From contig NZ_FRCM01000001.1 of assembly GCF_900142915.1 (NCBI RefSeq), positions 744,001 to 808,000 of the forward strand: a DNA stretch of 64,000 bases, read 5' to 3'. The position numbers and the translations under genes were made by a program. The notes beneath the pieces are model-generated. The model had not been told where the DNA came from. It ran no database searches and saw only the letters and a list, made by a program, of their open reading frames with translations. Source of the stretch: Mucilaginibacter sp. OK098 (GTDB lineage Bacteria > Bacteroidota > Bacteroidia > Sphingobacteriales > Sphingobacteriaceae). Shown one piece after another: positions 25,272 to 34,115 of this stretch (the stretch's first letter is position 1; every line of letters starts with the position of its first letter).

Positions 25272-26926
25272 TGGACTTTAATCAGAAAAAAATGAAAAAA
25301 TATAAATATATTATAACATCGGTGATCATGGCTGGAATAGTTGTGTCATCATGCAAAAAGCAACTGGATGTAAAAAACCCCAATTCACCCACGCTTGAGC
25401 AGGCAAAAACAGAATCAGGTCTAACCTCGCTTGCGGCAGGAAGTATATATATTAATGGTTTTGTAAATGGTGATGGATGGCTAGGGGATAGCTTTTTCTC
25501 CTTATGTTATGGTTATCATGAATTACTTGCTGATGATGTGTCGGCACAGGCTGCAAACCAAAATGTAAACCTTGTTAATGTGCCCGATTATGCAATACTG
25601 GATGACGGTTCAAAAGTAGTAAACACCCAGCCGCAAATTGCAAATTTAAGGTTGAACAATTCTCGTGACAAGCAGAGCCAAAACATGTTTTATTATGAAT
25701 GGCAGAGTATGTATGGATTAAATAACGCTTGTAATCAAATTCTTGCACTTGCAGGTACTGTAAGCCTATCTGGTGATGCAGCTACTAAGCTGGCTACCTA
25801 CAAAGCCTGGGCTTACTGGTGGAAAGGTTATGCTTATGCAAGGTTGGGTTCAGTTTATTACGCAGGTATTATTAATAACGAAATAAGTGCAACAAATGCC
25901 AGCTATGTTAACAGTGCTGCCCTGATTGCCGAATCAAATAAAAACCTGGCGCAAGCGGCTTCTATTTTAAATGGTATAACCGGTACAGATACCTATACTG
26001 CTTTAATGGTGAAACTTATTCCTTCGTTTTTCCAGTTAGGTAATGGCAAGGTGCCAACAACGGCAATGTTTGTACATAGTATAAATACATTAATGGCACG
26101 CAACCTGTTGGTTAACACCCGGACTTCTGCTATGACAGCTGCCAACTGGCAAACTATCCTTACTTTAACCGCTACCGGTATTCAATCTTCTGACAATATA
26201 TTTGCGGGGTTCTCTACATTAAATAATGCTGTATTTTCAGCTGGTGGAGGATCAGTAGCTGTAAACACCGCTGGTGACGAAACTGCGAGTAGTTTTACAA
26301 TAAGCGAAAGATTGATACAGGATATTAAACCTGGTGATAAACGTTTTGCCGAAAACTTTTTACAGGTTAAACCATTCTTTAACCAGGTTGGCGGGTTTAC
26401 TTTTAGCACAAGATGGAAATTATATGACGCGAAGCTTGACACTGTACCTAACAATGGCGCTATTCAGCTCGCCAATAAAACCCCTGGCAAACAGGAAGTT
26501 TACATAGGTGGAACCTATGAAGAAAATGAGTTGATGAAAGCTGAAGCGCTGATCAATACAGGTCAGATTGATCTGGGTTTGGCTAGTATTGATAATGTAA
26601 GGGCATACCAGGGAGCAGGGCTTGCAAAAGTTTCAGGAACAGGCTTAAATTTAACCCAGGCACTGGAAGAATTGCGTAAAGAAAGGCGCCTTGCCCTATT
26701 GTTTAGAGGAACAGCATTTTACGATGCCAGGAGATGGGGGGTGATCTATGATATTTCAGAAGGTGGCGGCAGAACCAATGCGATTGTACTTTCACCAAAT
26801 GGTACATTAAGTACGCATGTAACTATCAATTATAATTTCCTTGATTATTGGGATGTTCCTGCTGATGAGGTGGTGTTAAATCCGCCTGGAGCTGGAAGTG
26901 CACCAGTTGTGAATCCTAAGAAATAA
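25271..26926 (+). CDS. SusD/RagB-family surface lipoprotein
   Basis: 551 residues. Lipoprotein signal IVVSSCKKQLDVKNPNSPT; the TPR-rich SusD fold shows in YYEWQSMYGLNNACNQIL, YKAWAYWWKGYAYARLGS and the C-terminal LRKERRLALLFRGTAFYDARRWG. It captures the substrate on the cell surface for the SusC partner. The listed start shares a base with the susC stop; an ATG at 25292 (MKKYKYIITS) gives a more regular signal peptide and may be the real start. Confidence 0.93.
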   Translation: MDFNQKKMKKYKYIITSVIMAGIVVSSCKKQLDVKNPNSPTLEQAKTESGLTSLAAGSIYINGFVNGDGWLGDSFFSLCYGYHELLADDVSAQAANQNVNLVNVPDYAILDDGSKVVNTQPQIANLRLNNSRDKQSQNMFYYEWQSMYGLNNACNQILALAGTVSLSGDAATKLATYKAWAYWWKGYAYARLGSVYYAGIINNEISATNASYVNSAALIAESNKNLAQAASILNGITGTDTYTALMVKLIPSFFQLGNGKVPTTAMFVHSINTLMARNLLVNTRTSAMTAANWQTILTLTATGIQSSDNIFAGFSTLNNAVFSAGGGSVAVNTAGDETASSFTISERLIQDIKPGDKRFAENFLQVKPFFNQVGGFTFSTRWKLYDAKLDTVPNNGAIQLANKTPGKQEVYIGGTYEENELMKAEALINTGQIDLGLASIDNVRAYQGAGLAKVSGTGLNLTQALEELRKERRLALLFRGTAFYDARRWGVIYDISEGGGRTNAIVLSPNGTLSTHVTINYNFLDYWDVPADEVVLNPPGAGSAPVVNPKK

Positions 26927-26963
26927 TACCCCGTTCTTATTAATATCAGTTAATGTTTTCTAT

Positions 26964-26998
26964 GGTGGTCGTGTATGAAAATTACACGGCCATCTTTA
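26964..26998 (+). terminator. Terminator after susD
   Basis: GGTGGTCGTGTA and TACACGGCCATC pair over 12 positions (two G-U, one G-C end) around a 7-nt loop, followed by TTTATTTATA. It lies 38 nt after the susD stop. Confidence 0.65.
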
Positions 26999-27036
26999 TT
27001 TATAACAGATCCTGTAAGCAATATGGTTTTTTAAAA

Positions 27037-27044
27037 TAAGTTTG
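27037..27044 (+). promoter_or_regulatory. Candidate -7 element upstream of the Dph6-like gene
   Basis: TAAGTTTG fits TAnnTTTG exactly, 38 nt before the start codon. No TTG is found at the expected upstream distance, so support is partial. Confidence 0.3.
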
Positions 27045-27082
27045 TAGTGGGATAAAATATTCACAAACCAAAACCATTATTA

Positions 27083-27799
27083 ATGCTAAAATGTATCTTC
27101 AACTGGAGCGGCGGCAAAGACAGTTCATTGGCTTTATACCATTGCCTGCAAAATCCGGATCTTGACATAAAATACCTGGTAACAACCATTAACGATGCGG
27201 TGGACAGAATTTCCATGCACGGCGTACGGGTTGAGCTGTTAATTCAACAAGCTGAAGGCATCGGGATCCCGTTGTACCAGATCCGTTTGCCCGAAATGCC
27301 GGATATGAAAACCTATGATAATGCCATGCGCCGGCACCTCGAACATTTTAAAAGTGAAGGGATCACCCATTCTATTTTCGGCGATATATTTTTAGAAGAT
27401 CTGAAAAAGTACCGTGATGACCGCCTTGCCGAAGTAGGCATGACCGGTATTTATCCATTATGGAAACGTGATACAACTGAGCTGATAAATGAGTTTCTTA
27501 CTTTAGGATTCGGTACCGTGATAGCATGCACCCAGCAACACCTGGAGTACTTGGTGGGGAAGGAGATCACTCCGGGACTTATCATGTCATTACCCGCCGA
27601 CGTGGATGTTTGCGGAGAGAACGGGGAGTTTCACACCTTTGCATTTAAAGGTCCTATCTTCAAAAAAGAGATCAAATATAAATTAGGGGAGAAGGTTTTT
27701 AAAGAATATAAAACGCCTGAAAATACCAATGATGTCTGCGCTTCTGATCCTGGTAAAAAACTTTCAGGTTTTTGGTATCAGGACCTTATTTTAGCCTGA
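27083..27799 (+). CDS. Dph6-like ATP pyrophosphatase (N-type)
   Basis: 238 residues. The PP-loop SGGKDSS is at 9-15 (FNWSGGKDSSLALYH). The rest matches the diphthine-ammonia ligase family: GVRVELLIQQAEGIGIPLY, GDIFLEDLKKYRDDRL and DVCGENGEFHTFAFKGPIF. In eukaryotes and archaea Dph6 amidates diphthine on elongation factor 2. Bacteria have no diphthamide, so the bacterial relatives must adenylate and amidate something else; the substrate is unknown. Monocistronic between a terminator and a convergent small gene. Confidence 0.8.
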   Translation: MLKCIFNWSGGKDSSLALYHCLQNPDLDIKYLVTTINDAVDRISMHGVRVELLIQQAEGIGIPLYQIRLPEMPDMKTYDNAMRRHLEHFKSEGITHSIFGDIFLEDLKKYRDDRLAEVGMTGIYPLWKRDTTELINEFLTLGFGTVIACTQQHLEYLVGKEITPGLIMSLPADVDVCGENGEFHTFAFKGPIFKKEIKYKLGEKVFKEYKTPENTNDVCASDPGKKLSGFWYQDLILA

Positions 27800-28030
27800 C
27801 CTCCCATATATTTGGCGATTTTATACCGCAGAATATTATTTGGCGATACTTTTTAAAGTATAATAAAATATTAATAATCAGATATTTAAACGCTTTATTA
27901 AAAATATGGAGTTAAAGTTTACACTTGCTTTAGATCCCAATTATGCCCCATTTTGCCAAATAAAATTTCGAGGTAAAGAAACCTGTCTGTTAACTATCTA
28001 TTTTTCAATTATTTATGTAATTTTAATAAA

Positions 28031-28288
28031 CTAATAGTTGTAACGATTGTACGATTCATTAAAATCCTTCCGCATTTCAGTAAAGCGGGTAGATACGGTT
28101 TTTAAAAACTCCTCATCAAGCAATTCAAACACGCTGTTAACACCATCAATAAGGTCTGCTTCTGCAATTTTGTAGGTCTGTTCCAGGTTCCCCTGCTCTA
28201 TCTTCACAATAAACTTTCTGTTCATATTCAGGATAGAGATCTTGAAATCAGGGTGGGGTAATTCGGCAATAATTCTCATGGTAATCAA
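28031..28288 (-). CDS. Small conserved-looking protein of unknown function
   Basis: 85 residues, no signal peptide or membrane segment. The sequence (ISILNMNRKFIVKIEQGNLEQTYKIAE, then VFELLDEEFLKTVSTRFTEMRKDF) looks like a small alpha/beta cytoplasmic protein; I do not recognise the family. MRIIAELPHPDF from Met4 is a likely start. It is divergent from the fRMsr gene, 115 nt away. The 231-nt gap 27800-28030 before it holds only a 7-bp hairpin (27846-27861). Confidence 0.6.
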   Translation of the reverse strand: MITMRIIAELPHPDFKISILNMNRKFIVKIEQGNLEQTYKIAEADLIDGVNSVFELLDEEFLKTVSTRFTEMRKDFNESYNRYNY

Positions 28289-28403
28289 ATTTTATAAAAC
28301 CAGTAGCAGGCAATTTAATAATGGTTTGCTACTTTGCTAAATAAAAGATTAAATATGAGATTGGCCTTATTTACTTTTACAACAGCATCGCTATTTTTGT
28401 AAC

Positions 28404-28883
28404 ATGGCAGAGGATTTAAACATAACAACATCAACCGATAAGGCTGAACAATATCAATCGTTAATTCCACAGGTGGAGGCTTTGTTAATGGGTGAGCCAG
28501 ACCTGGTAGCCAATATGGCAAATGTATGTGCTGCATTAAAAGAGCAATTCAAATGGCTTTGGGTTGGGTTTTATTTGGTGAAGGAAGATGAACTGGTGCT
28601 TGGGCCATTCCAGGGGCCGGTAGCCTGTACCCGCATCGGATTAGGTAAAGGCGTTTGCGGCGCATCGTGGCAGCAGGAAAAAACATTGATCGTTCCTGAT
28701 GTTGAGGCCTTCCCCGGTCATATTGCTTGCGCTTCGGCTTCGCGGTCTGAAATTGTAGTGCCGGTATTTAGCAATGGTAAAGTGGTTGCAGTGCTGGATG
28801 TGGATAGTGATGAACTGGATCAGTTTGATGAAACAGACGCGCAGTATCTTCAGCAGGTTGTAGAACTGGTAAACTTTAAATGA
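28404..28883 (+). CDS. msrC: Free methionine-(R)-sulfoxide reductase (GAF domain)
   Basis: 159 residues, a single GAF domain. The three reactive cysteines C75, C85 and C109 have the same spacing (10 and 24) as C84/C94/C118 of E. coli fRMsr, in ACTRIGLGKGVCG and GHIACASASRSEIVVP. The WLWVGFYLV and AVLDVDSDELDQFDETD segments are also family marks. It reduces free Met-(R)-sulfoxide with thioredoxin. It overlaps the next gene by 4 nt (ATGA), starting a three-gene operon with a hydrolase and an alkyladenine glycosylase, a damage-repair flavoured set. Confidence 0.9.
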   Translation: MAEDLNITTSTDKAEQYQSLIPQVEALLMGEPDLVANMANVCAALKEQFKWLWVGFYLVKEDELVLGPFQGPVACTRIGLGKGVCGASWQQEKTLIVPDVEAFPGHIACASASRSEIVVPVFSNGKVVAVLDVDSDELDQFDETDAQYLQQVVELVNFK

Positions 28884-29527
28884 GCAAAGTATTCCTGATT
28901 GCCGGGCTGGGTGCCGATACCCGGGTTTATAATAATATCGACCTGAACGAAGATGAAGTGATCAGCGTTGGCTGGATTGAACCACACATAACTGATACTT
29001 TAAATACTTATGCACAAAAACTTATCATTCAATATAATATAACACCTAATTCGATTGTTATTGGTAATTCCATGGGCGGCATGATAGCGGTTGAAATAGC
29101 CAATATTCTTCCAATCAAAAAAGTCATCCTCATCTCAAGTATCAAAACAATTGACGAGGCTCCATGGTATTTTTCAATGTTTCGAAGGCTGCCGGTTTAT
29201 AAGCTGATCCCTGGTAAGGCATTTACCTCTATGGGTTTTTTGATAAAATTTATATTTGGAAAAATGAATACTGCCGATGCCTGGCTGTTTAATGATATGC
29301 TTAAAAACTCATCGCCAAAGTTTTTAAAATGGGCAATGGGGGCAACATTGCATTGGGATAATAAAACCATCCCTCCGAAAACTTATATCATTACCGGCGA
29401 TAAAGATCATGTATTTGATTACCGGCGAATAAAAGACGCCATTGTAGTAAAGGGAGGTACGCATATTATGGTATTTGACAAGGCCGAGGAGATTAATAAA
29501 ATACTGAAAAGGATCCTGAAAAAATGA
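28880..29527 (+). CDS. Small alpha/beta hydrolase
   Basis: 215 residues. The nucleophile elbow is GNSMGG with Ser64. Asp in TGDKDHVFDYRR and His in KGGTHIMVFDKAEEI complete a plausible triad near the C-terminus. The cap domain is minimal. The substrate is unknown. It overlaps both neighbours by 4 nt, so its translation is coupled with fRMsr and the glycosylase. Confidence 0.75.
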   Translation: MSKVFLIAGLGADTRVYNNIDLNEDEVISVGWIEPHITDTLNTYAQKLIIQYNITPNSIVIGNSMGGMIAVEIANILPIKKVILISSIKTIDEAPWYFSMFRRLPVYKLIPGKAFTSMGFLIKFIFGKMNTADAWLFNDMLKNSSPKFLKWAMGATLHWDNKTIPPKTYIITGDKDHVFDYRRIKDAIVVKGGTHIMVFDKAEEINKILKRILKK

Positions 29528-30126
29528 AATTACCGGAGTCGTATTATTACAGCGAGGATGTTGTTACGCTCAGTAAAGATTTGCTGGGTAAATATTTATT
29601 TACCTGTATTGATGGTGTAACTACCGGTGGATATATTGTTGAAACAGAAGCTTATAATGGCATTATCGATAGAGCATCTCACGCTTTTGGAAACAGGCTT
29701 ACCCCGCGAACTAAAACCATGTTTATGCGTGGTGGGATAGCCTATGTTTACCTTTGCTACGGCATTCACGAAATGTTCAATATAGTAACTTCAGGTGAGG
29801 GGCAACCGCATGCAATCCTGGTAAGGGCTATTAATCCGACCGATGGAATAGAAGCTATGCAAAGCCGCAGAAATATGCCGGTGATAAAACCAACCATTAC
29901 CATGGGGCCTGGTTCCGTTGCAAAGGCTTTAGGGATTTCCCGCGCTATCAACGCTTTTAGCTTACAAGGTGATGTTATTTGGATAGAAGACAGGGGATTA
30001 ACCTTTCCCGATGAAAGTATAGCAGTTGTACCAAGAGTAGGTGTAGACTATGCCGGGGATGATGCACTGCTGCCTTATCGATTTTATGTAAAAGGAAATC
30101 CCTACGTAAGCAAACCAAATAAATAA
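29524..30126 (+). CDS. DNA-3-methyladenine glycosylase (AAG/MPG family)
   Basis: 200 residues, the usual size. Family motifs: LLGKYLF, VETEAYNGIIDRASHAF with the catalytic Glu, RTKTMFMRGGIAYVYLCYGIHEMFNIVT and ILVRAINPTDGIE. It excises 3-methyladenine, hypoxanthine and similar alkylated or deaminated purines from DNA, opening base-excision repair. It is the last gene of the fRMsr-hydrolase-glycosylase operon and is followed by a hairpin repeat at 30141. Confidence 0.92.
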   Translation: MKLPESYYYSEDVVTLSKDLLGKYLFTCIDGVTTGGYIVETEAYNGIIDRASHAFGNRLTPRTKTMFMRGGIAYVYLCYGIHEMFNIVTSGEGQPHAILVRAINPTDGIEAMQSRRNMPVIKPTITMGPGSVAKALGISRAINAFSLQGDVIWIEDRGLTFPDESIAVVPRVGVDYAGDDALLPYRFYVKGNPYVSKPNK

Positions 30127-30140
30127 GTAATTTTGTCCCC

Positions 30141-30168
30141 GTAGCGACACAATACTTTGTGTCGCTTT
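30141..30168. repeat. Solo hairpin of the GAGACACAAT family
   Basis: AGCGACACAA-TACT-TTGTGTCGCT at 30143-30166 is a perfect 10-bp stem with a 4-nt loop, 15 nt after the glycosylase stop and followed by TTCTATTTTTG. It matches the left end of the 20641 element except for AGCGAC in place of AGAGAC. It may double as a terminator. Confidence 0.6.
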
Positions 30169-30202
30169 CTATTTTTGCCTTTTATCGATTTAGAATTACC
30201 CA

Positions 30203-31480
30203 ATGACCTACCAAAATACTTTAGCTTTCGCTACGCAGCTTGATGAGCAGGATCCGTTAAAAGATTTTCAATCTAAATTTCTTGTGCCAAAGCATAAGGG
30301 CAAAGACGTAATCTATTTTTGCGGTAACTCACTGGGTCTGCAGCCTGCCATCGCTCAGCAATATGTATCCGGGATCTTTAACAATTGGAAGGAGCTTGGT
30401 ATTGAAGGTTTTTTTGCCGGGGGCGATCCATGGCTGGGGTATCATAAACAGCTTACACAAACACTTTCGGGCATAGTTGGGGCAAAAAGCGAAGAAGTTA
30501 CCGTTATGAACTCACTTACAGTAAACCTTCACTTGTTGATGGTAAGTTTCTATAAGCCAACACAAAAACGTTTTAAAATATTAATGGAAGGCGGCGCTTT
30601 TCCGTCAGATCAGTATGCTTTGGCAAGTCAGGCAAGGTTTCATGGGTATGACCCAAAAGAGGCTATTATCGAGATTTTTCCGCGTGAAGGAGAGTTTATT
30701 TTAAGAACGGAAGATATCCTTGAAGCCATAAACAAACATGCTGATGACCTTGTTTTGGTGCTTTTCGGCGGAATAAATTATTACACAGGGCAGTGCTTTG
30801 ATATGGAAGAAATAACGAAGGCAACCCACAAAATTGGCGCCTATGCCGGGTTTGACCTGGCACACGCAGCTGGTAATGTGGTTTTAAAAATGCATGATTG
30901 GGGTGTGGATTTTGCCTGTTGGTGTTCTTACAAATACATGAACTCAGGGCCCGGCGGCATCAGCGGGATTTTTGTGAATGAAAAGCATTTTAATAATAAA
31001 GATTTAAACCGGTTTGCCGGCTGGTGGGGATACCGGGAAGATGAACGCTTTTTAATGACCCAGGACTTTAAGCCAGAGATAGGTGCTGCTGGCTGGCAGC
31101 TAAGCACCAGTCCAATCATGCTCCTGGCTTTACATAAGGCCGCCCTTGACGTTTTTGAGCAAGCGGGCGGTATTATCCCGTTGCGAACAAAAAGCGAGCA
31201 ACTGACGGCATATTTGGAGTTTTTGATCAACGGGATCAACCAGGATAAGAATGATGAGCTTTTTAAGATCATCACCCCAAAAAACAAACAGGACCGCGGC
31301 TGCCAGCTTTCAATAGTTTGTAAGCAAAATGCCAAAGCAACCTTTAATTATTTAACCGAAAACGGCGTTATCGGCGATTGGCGTGAACCAAACGTAATTC
31401 GTTTAGCTCCTGTGCCGCTTTATAACAGCTTTAAGCAAGTTTTTGAAGTTGGGCGGATACTTAGAGCTTCCGTGGATTAG
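30203..31480 (+). CDS. kynU: Kynureninase
   Basis: 425 residues, fold-type I PLP enzyme. YFCGNSLGLQP near the N-terminus, GGAFPSDQYAL at 130-140, the Asp/His pair FDLAHAAGN (D218, H221) and the PLP lysine K244 in CWCSYKYMNSGPGG are all kynureninase signatures. It cleaves kynurenine to anthranilate, or 3-hydroxykynurenine to 3-hydroxyanthranilate, in tryptophan breakdown or NAD synthesis. No other kyn gene lies in the window. Confidence 0.95.
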   Translation: MTYQNTLAFATQLDEQDPLKDFQSKFLVPKHKGKDVIYFCGNSLGLQPAIAQQYVSGIFNNWKELGIEGFFAGGDPWLGYHKQLTQTLSGIVGAKSEEVTVMNSLTVNLHLLMVSFYKPTQKRFKILMEGGAFPSDQYALASQARFHGYDPKEAIIEIFPREGEFILRTEDILEAINKHADDLVLVLFGGINYYTGQCFDMEEITKATHKIGAYAGFDLAHAAGNVVLKMHDWGVDFACWCSYKYMNSGPGGISGIFVNEKHFNNKDLNRFAGWWGYREDERFLMTQDFKPEIGAAGWQLSTSPIMLLALHKAALDVFEQAGGIIPLRTKSEQLTAYLEFLINGINQDKNDELFKIITPKNKQDRGCQLSIVCKQNAKATFNYLTENGVIGDWREPNVIRLAPVPLYNSFKQVFEVGRILRASVD

Positions 31481-31482
31481 TT

Positions 31483-31592
31483 GATGTTGTAATGGTTGTA
31501 GGCGTTGTAAAAGTAGAAAGCATGATAAAAGCATATGTTCCTTTTGACTCATCAACTTACCGACCAATGACTAATGACTCGATGACCAATGA
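31483..31592 (+). repeat. Word-repeat tracts ahead of the HDAC-family gene
   Basis: 31483-31512 has a 9-nt word (GTTGTAATG, GTTGTAGGC, GTTGTAAAA). 31564-31592 has heptads CCAATGA, CTAATGA, CTCGATGA, CCAATGA. The last heptad contains the ATG that starts the next gene. Confidence 0.6.
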
Positions 31593-32497
31593 CTAACTTG
31601 AAGATAGCTTATGATCCGATTTACGCTCATCCTTTACCCGAAGGGCACCGCTTCCCGATGCTGAAGTATGAGCTGATCCCGGCGCAGTTATTACATGAAG
31701 GGCTTATTAGTGAAGAGAATTTATTTTCACCCGGCCTGCCGGAAGAAGAGGTGATCCTGTTGACACATGATAAAACCTATTGGGAACAATTGCGCGATCT
31801 TACCCTGCCGCCACGTGAGCAAAGGAGAACCGGCTTCCCTTTATCCGCCAAATTAATTGAGCGGGAAATAAGAATTGCTAAAGGAACCATTGATGGTTGC
31901 CACTATGCAAAAGAGTTTGGCGTTGCCTTTAATGTTGCAGGTGGCACGCATCATGCCGGTACTAACTGGGGCGAAGGTTTTTGTTTATTGAACGATCAGG
32001 CAATTGCAGCTAATTATTTGTTAATTAATAAATTAGCTACATCTATCTTAATAATCGATTTAGACGTGCACCAGGGAAATGGCACCGCCCAGATCTTTGA
32101 AAACAATCCAAAGGTATTTACATTCTCCATGCATGGGGCCAATAATTTCCCCTTCCGGAAAGAACGGTCAGACCTGGATCTGCCATTGCCCGATGATACC
32201 GGCGACGATGAATACCTGGGTTTGCTAAAAGAAACCTTATCACGTTTGATAAGGCAGCAACACCCGGATTTTATATTTTACTTATCCGGTGTAGATGTGC
32301 TGGCGTCAGATAAATTGGGCAAAATGGCTTTAAGCAAAGCAGCTTGTAAAGAGCGTGATCGTTTTGTATTTGAACAATGCATAATGAACAAAATCCCTGT
32401 GCAGGTAAGCATGGGAGGGGGCTACTCACCCAATATTAAAGATATTGTTGAAGCGCATTGTAATACCTATAGGGTGGCAAATGAGTTGTATTTTTAA
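31589..32497 (+). CDS. Histone-deacetylase-superfamily amidohydrolase
   Basis: 302 residues. Class IV/AcuC-like HDAC fold: YDPIYAHPLPEGHRFPM at the start, the catalytic His pair GGTHHAGTNWGEG (H121, H122), metal ligands in IIDLDVHQGNGTAQIF (D159, H161) and YLSGVDVLASDKLG. It deacetylates a lysine, polyamine or similar small molecule in a zinc-dependent way; bacteria have no histones as main substrate. The start codon lies inside a CCAATGA heptad repeat, giving an extra MTN before the conserved LKIAYDP. Confidence 0.88.
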   Translation: MTNLKIAYDPIYAHPLPEGHRFPMLKYELIPAQLLHEGLISEENLFSPGLPEEEVILLTHDKTYWEQLRDLTLPPREQRRTGFPLSAKLIEREIRIAKGTIDGCHYAKEFGVAFNVAGGTHHAGTNWGEGFCLLNDQAIAANYLLINKLATSILIIDLDVHQGNGTAQIFENNPKVFTFSMHGANNFPFRKERSDLDLPLPDDTGDDEYLGLLKETLSRLIRQQHPDFIFYLSGVDVLASDKLGKMALSKAACKERDRFVFEQCIMNKIPVQVSMGGGYSPNIKDIVEAHCNTYRVANELYF

Positions 32498-32512
32498 TAG
32501 TATGCCCAGTAA

Positions 32513-32610
32513 AACTCCGTGTCTCTCAGTGTTATTTCTCAGCGAACTCTGCGGTAAAAAAGATAACCACGGAATTCGCAAAGAGAGCACAAAAATCCAC
32601 AGAGGGCTAA
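32513..32610. repeat. Word-repeat tract, CCACGGA / CTCCGTG type, between convergent genes
   Basis: CTCCGTGTCTCTCAGTG and CTCTGCGGTAA on the left face AACCACGGAATTCGC and CCACAGAGG on the right, as loosely complementary arms. It fills the gap between the HDAC-family and MATE genes and resembles 4988-5126. Confidence 0.55.
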
Positions 32611-32614
32611 AAAT

Positions 32615-33991
32615 TTAGTCTTGTGCAATAATTAAAACTGTTTTATCCCGATGCTTTTTGCTGATGAATTGAAAGCGGAAAAACAGCAAGATTGCCGACG
32701 CCATTAAACCCAGCACCAACCCATACCAAATGCCGGCAACTCCCAAATGTAATGGCATTCCCAGCAGGTAGCCAACCGGAAGGCCTATTACCCAGTAAGC
32801 CAAAAACGTAATTACTGTTGGGATGTTTACATCACCCATACCTCGTAAAATACCAAGTCCGACAACCTGTGTTCCATCAAACAATTGAAAGAAAGCGGCA
32901 ATGATAAGTAATTGTGCTGCAATGGTTATAACTGCTTTATCTGAAGTGTACATCCATGGCAGTAAATGATTTCCAAGAGTAAATATAATTGCCGTAACAA
33001 ACATAAATAGCAATACGATATGGTAGCTTGATATAGCAGAGTGCCGTAAATTCTGATGATCCTTCGCTCCAAAATAATTCCCCGATTTTATCGAAGCAGC
33101 TGCCGAAAGTCCGCTGGCCATCATATAAGTGATTGATGCCAGGTTGATGGCTACCTGGTGGGCAGCCTGCTCATGGTATCCAATAGTCCCAATTAAAATG
33201 GCAGCTCCGCTAAATGCGCTTATCTCAAAAGTATACTGCAATGCAACAGGCGCACCTATCTTTAAAATTTGTAAACCGCGTGACCGGCTGATGCGTGTGA
33301 GCGAAAAACTTGCCAGGTACTTTTTAAAACGCTCTGACCTGAATACGTAAATCCCCATAACAAGAGCCATCACACAACGATCTATCAGCGTGCTGTACCC
33401 AACGCCTTTAATACCCATAGGTGTAATACTAAAAAAACCTTTTACGAAAATTATACCCAGGCAAATATTCAACAGGTTTCCCCATATAGATATCAGCATG
33501 GCTTGTTTTGTAAAACCGAGGCCTTCGGCAAATTGCTTGAATGTATTAAATATCAACATGGGGATAATTGATAAGCCCAGCAATGTTAAAAATGGCCTGG
33601 CCTGGCGTACAACCTCCGGCGTTTGATCAAGGTGTCCCAGTAAAAATGCAGAGGCTAATGCTGTAAGGGCAAAAAGTATAATACCAGTAACCACATTCAA
33701 AAACAAACTGTTTGAAAGCAGCTTTCCGCACTCTTCAAAATCATTCCTGCCATTAAGCTGGGCAATTAAAGGTGTTGAGCCGTACGAAATGCCAATGCCT
33801 ATGACCAGTACAATAATAAAAACACTGTTTGCCAGTGAAACCGCCGCCAGTGAAACTGTACCCGCAAAATGCCCGACAATAATACTGTCTGAAGTTTGAA
33901 CCAAAGTATGCCCAACCTGCGATATTACAACAGGAATAGCCAGGTGCAGGTTATCACGGTAATGGTTTTTATATTTTTGGTAGATGGTCAT
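32615..33991 (-). CDS. MATE-family efflux transporter
   Basis: 458 residues, twelve predicted membrane helices in two similar halves. HLAIPVVISQVGHTLVQTSDSIIVG at the start and the matching second-half repeat (LQILKIGAPVALQYTFEISAF) are typical of NorM-type MATE proteins; GLGILRGMGDVNIPTVITFLAYWVIGLP is conserved as well. It exports drugs or metabolites with Na+ or H+ influx. The D-type and A-type repeat tracts lie just upstream of its start. Confidence 0.9.
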   Translation of the reverse strand: MTIYQKYKNHYRDNLHLAIPVVISQVGHTLVQTSDSIIVGHFAGTVSLAAVSLANSVFIIVLVIGIGISYGSTPLIAQLNGRNDFEECGKLLSNSLFLNVVTGIILFALTALASAFLLGHLDQTPEVVRQARPFLTLLGLSIIPMLIFNTFKQFAEGLGFTKQAMLISIWGNLLNICLGIIFVKGFFSITPMGIKGVGYSTLIDRCVMALVMGIYVFRSERFKKYLASFSLTRISRSRGLQILKIGAPVALQYTFEISAFSGAAILIGTIGYHEQAAHQVAINLASITYMMASGLSAAASIKSGNYFGAKDHQNLRHSAISSYHIVLLFMFVTAIIFTLGNHLLPWMYTSDKAVITIAAQLLIIAAFFQLFDGTQVVGLGILRGMGDVNIPTVITFLAYWVIGLPVGYLLGMPLHLGVAGIWYGLVLGLMASAILLFFRFQFISKKHRDKTVLIIAQD

Positions 33992-34115
33992 GATTAGAGA
34001 TTAGTTAATTGGAGATTAGGTTTAGTCCGAAAGACAGTAAAGTCCGGAAGTCTGAAAGAAAAAGTTCGAAGTCAAACTAACATTAAAACATTCCAACTTT
34101 ACAACATTCCAACAA
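33992..34115. repeat. Three consecutive word-repeat tracts
   Basis: 33992-34020 carries GATTAGA, GATTAGT, TAATTGG, AGATTAGG. 34025-34076 carries AGTCCGAA, AGTAAAGTCCGGAAGTCTG type words of about 8 nt. 34083-34115 carries ACATTCCA, ACTTTACA, ACATTCCA, ACAACTAC. The tracts occupy the whole gap between the MATE and AlbA_2 genes. Confidence 0.6.
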
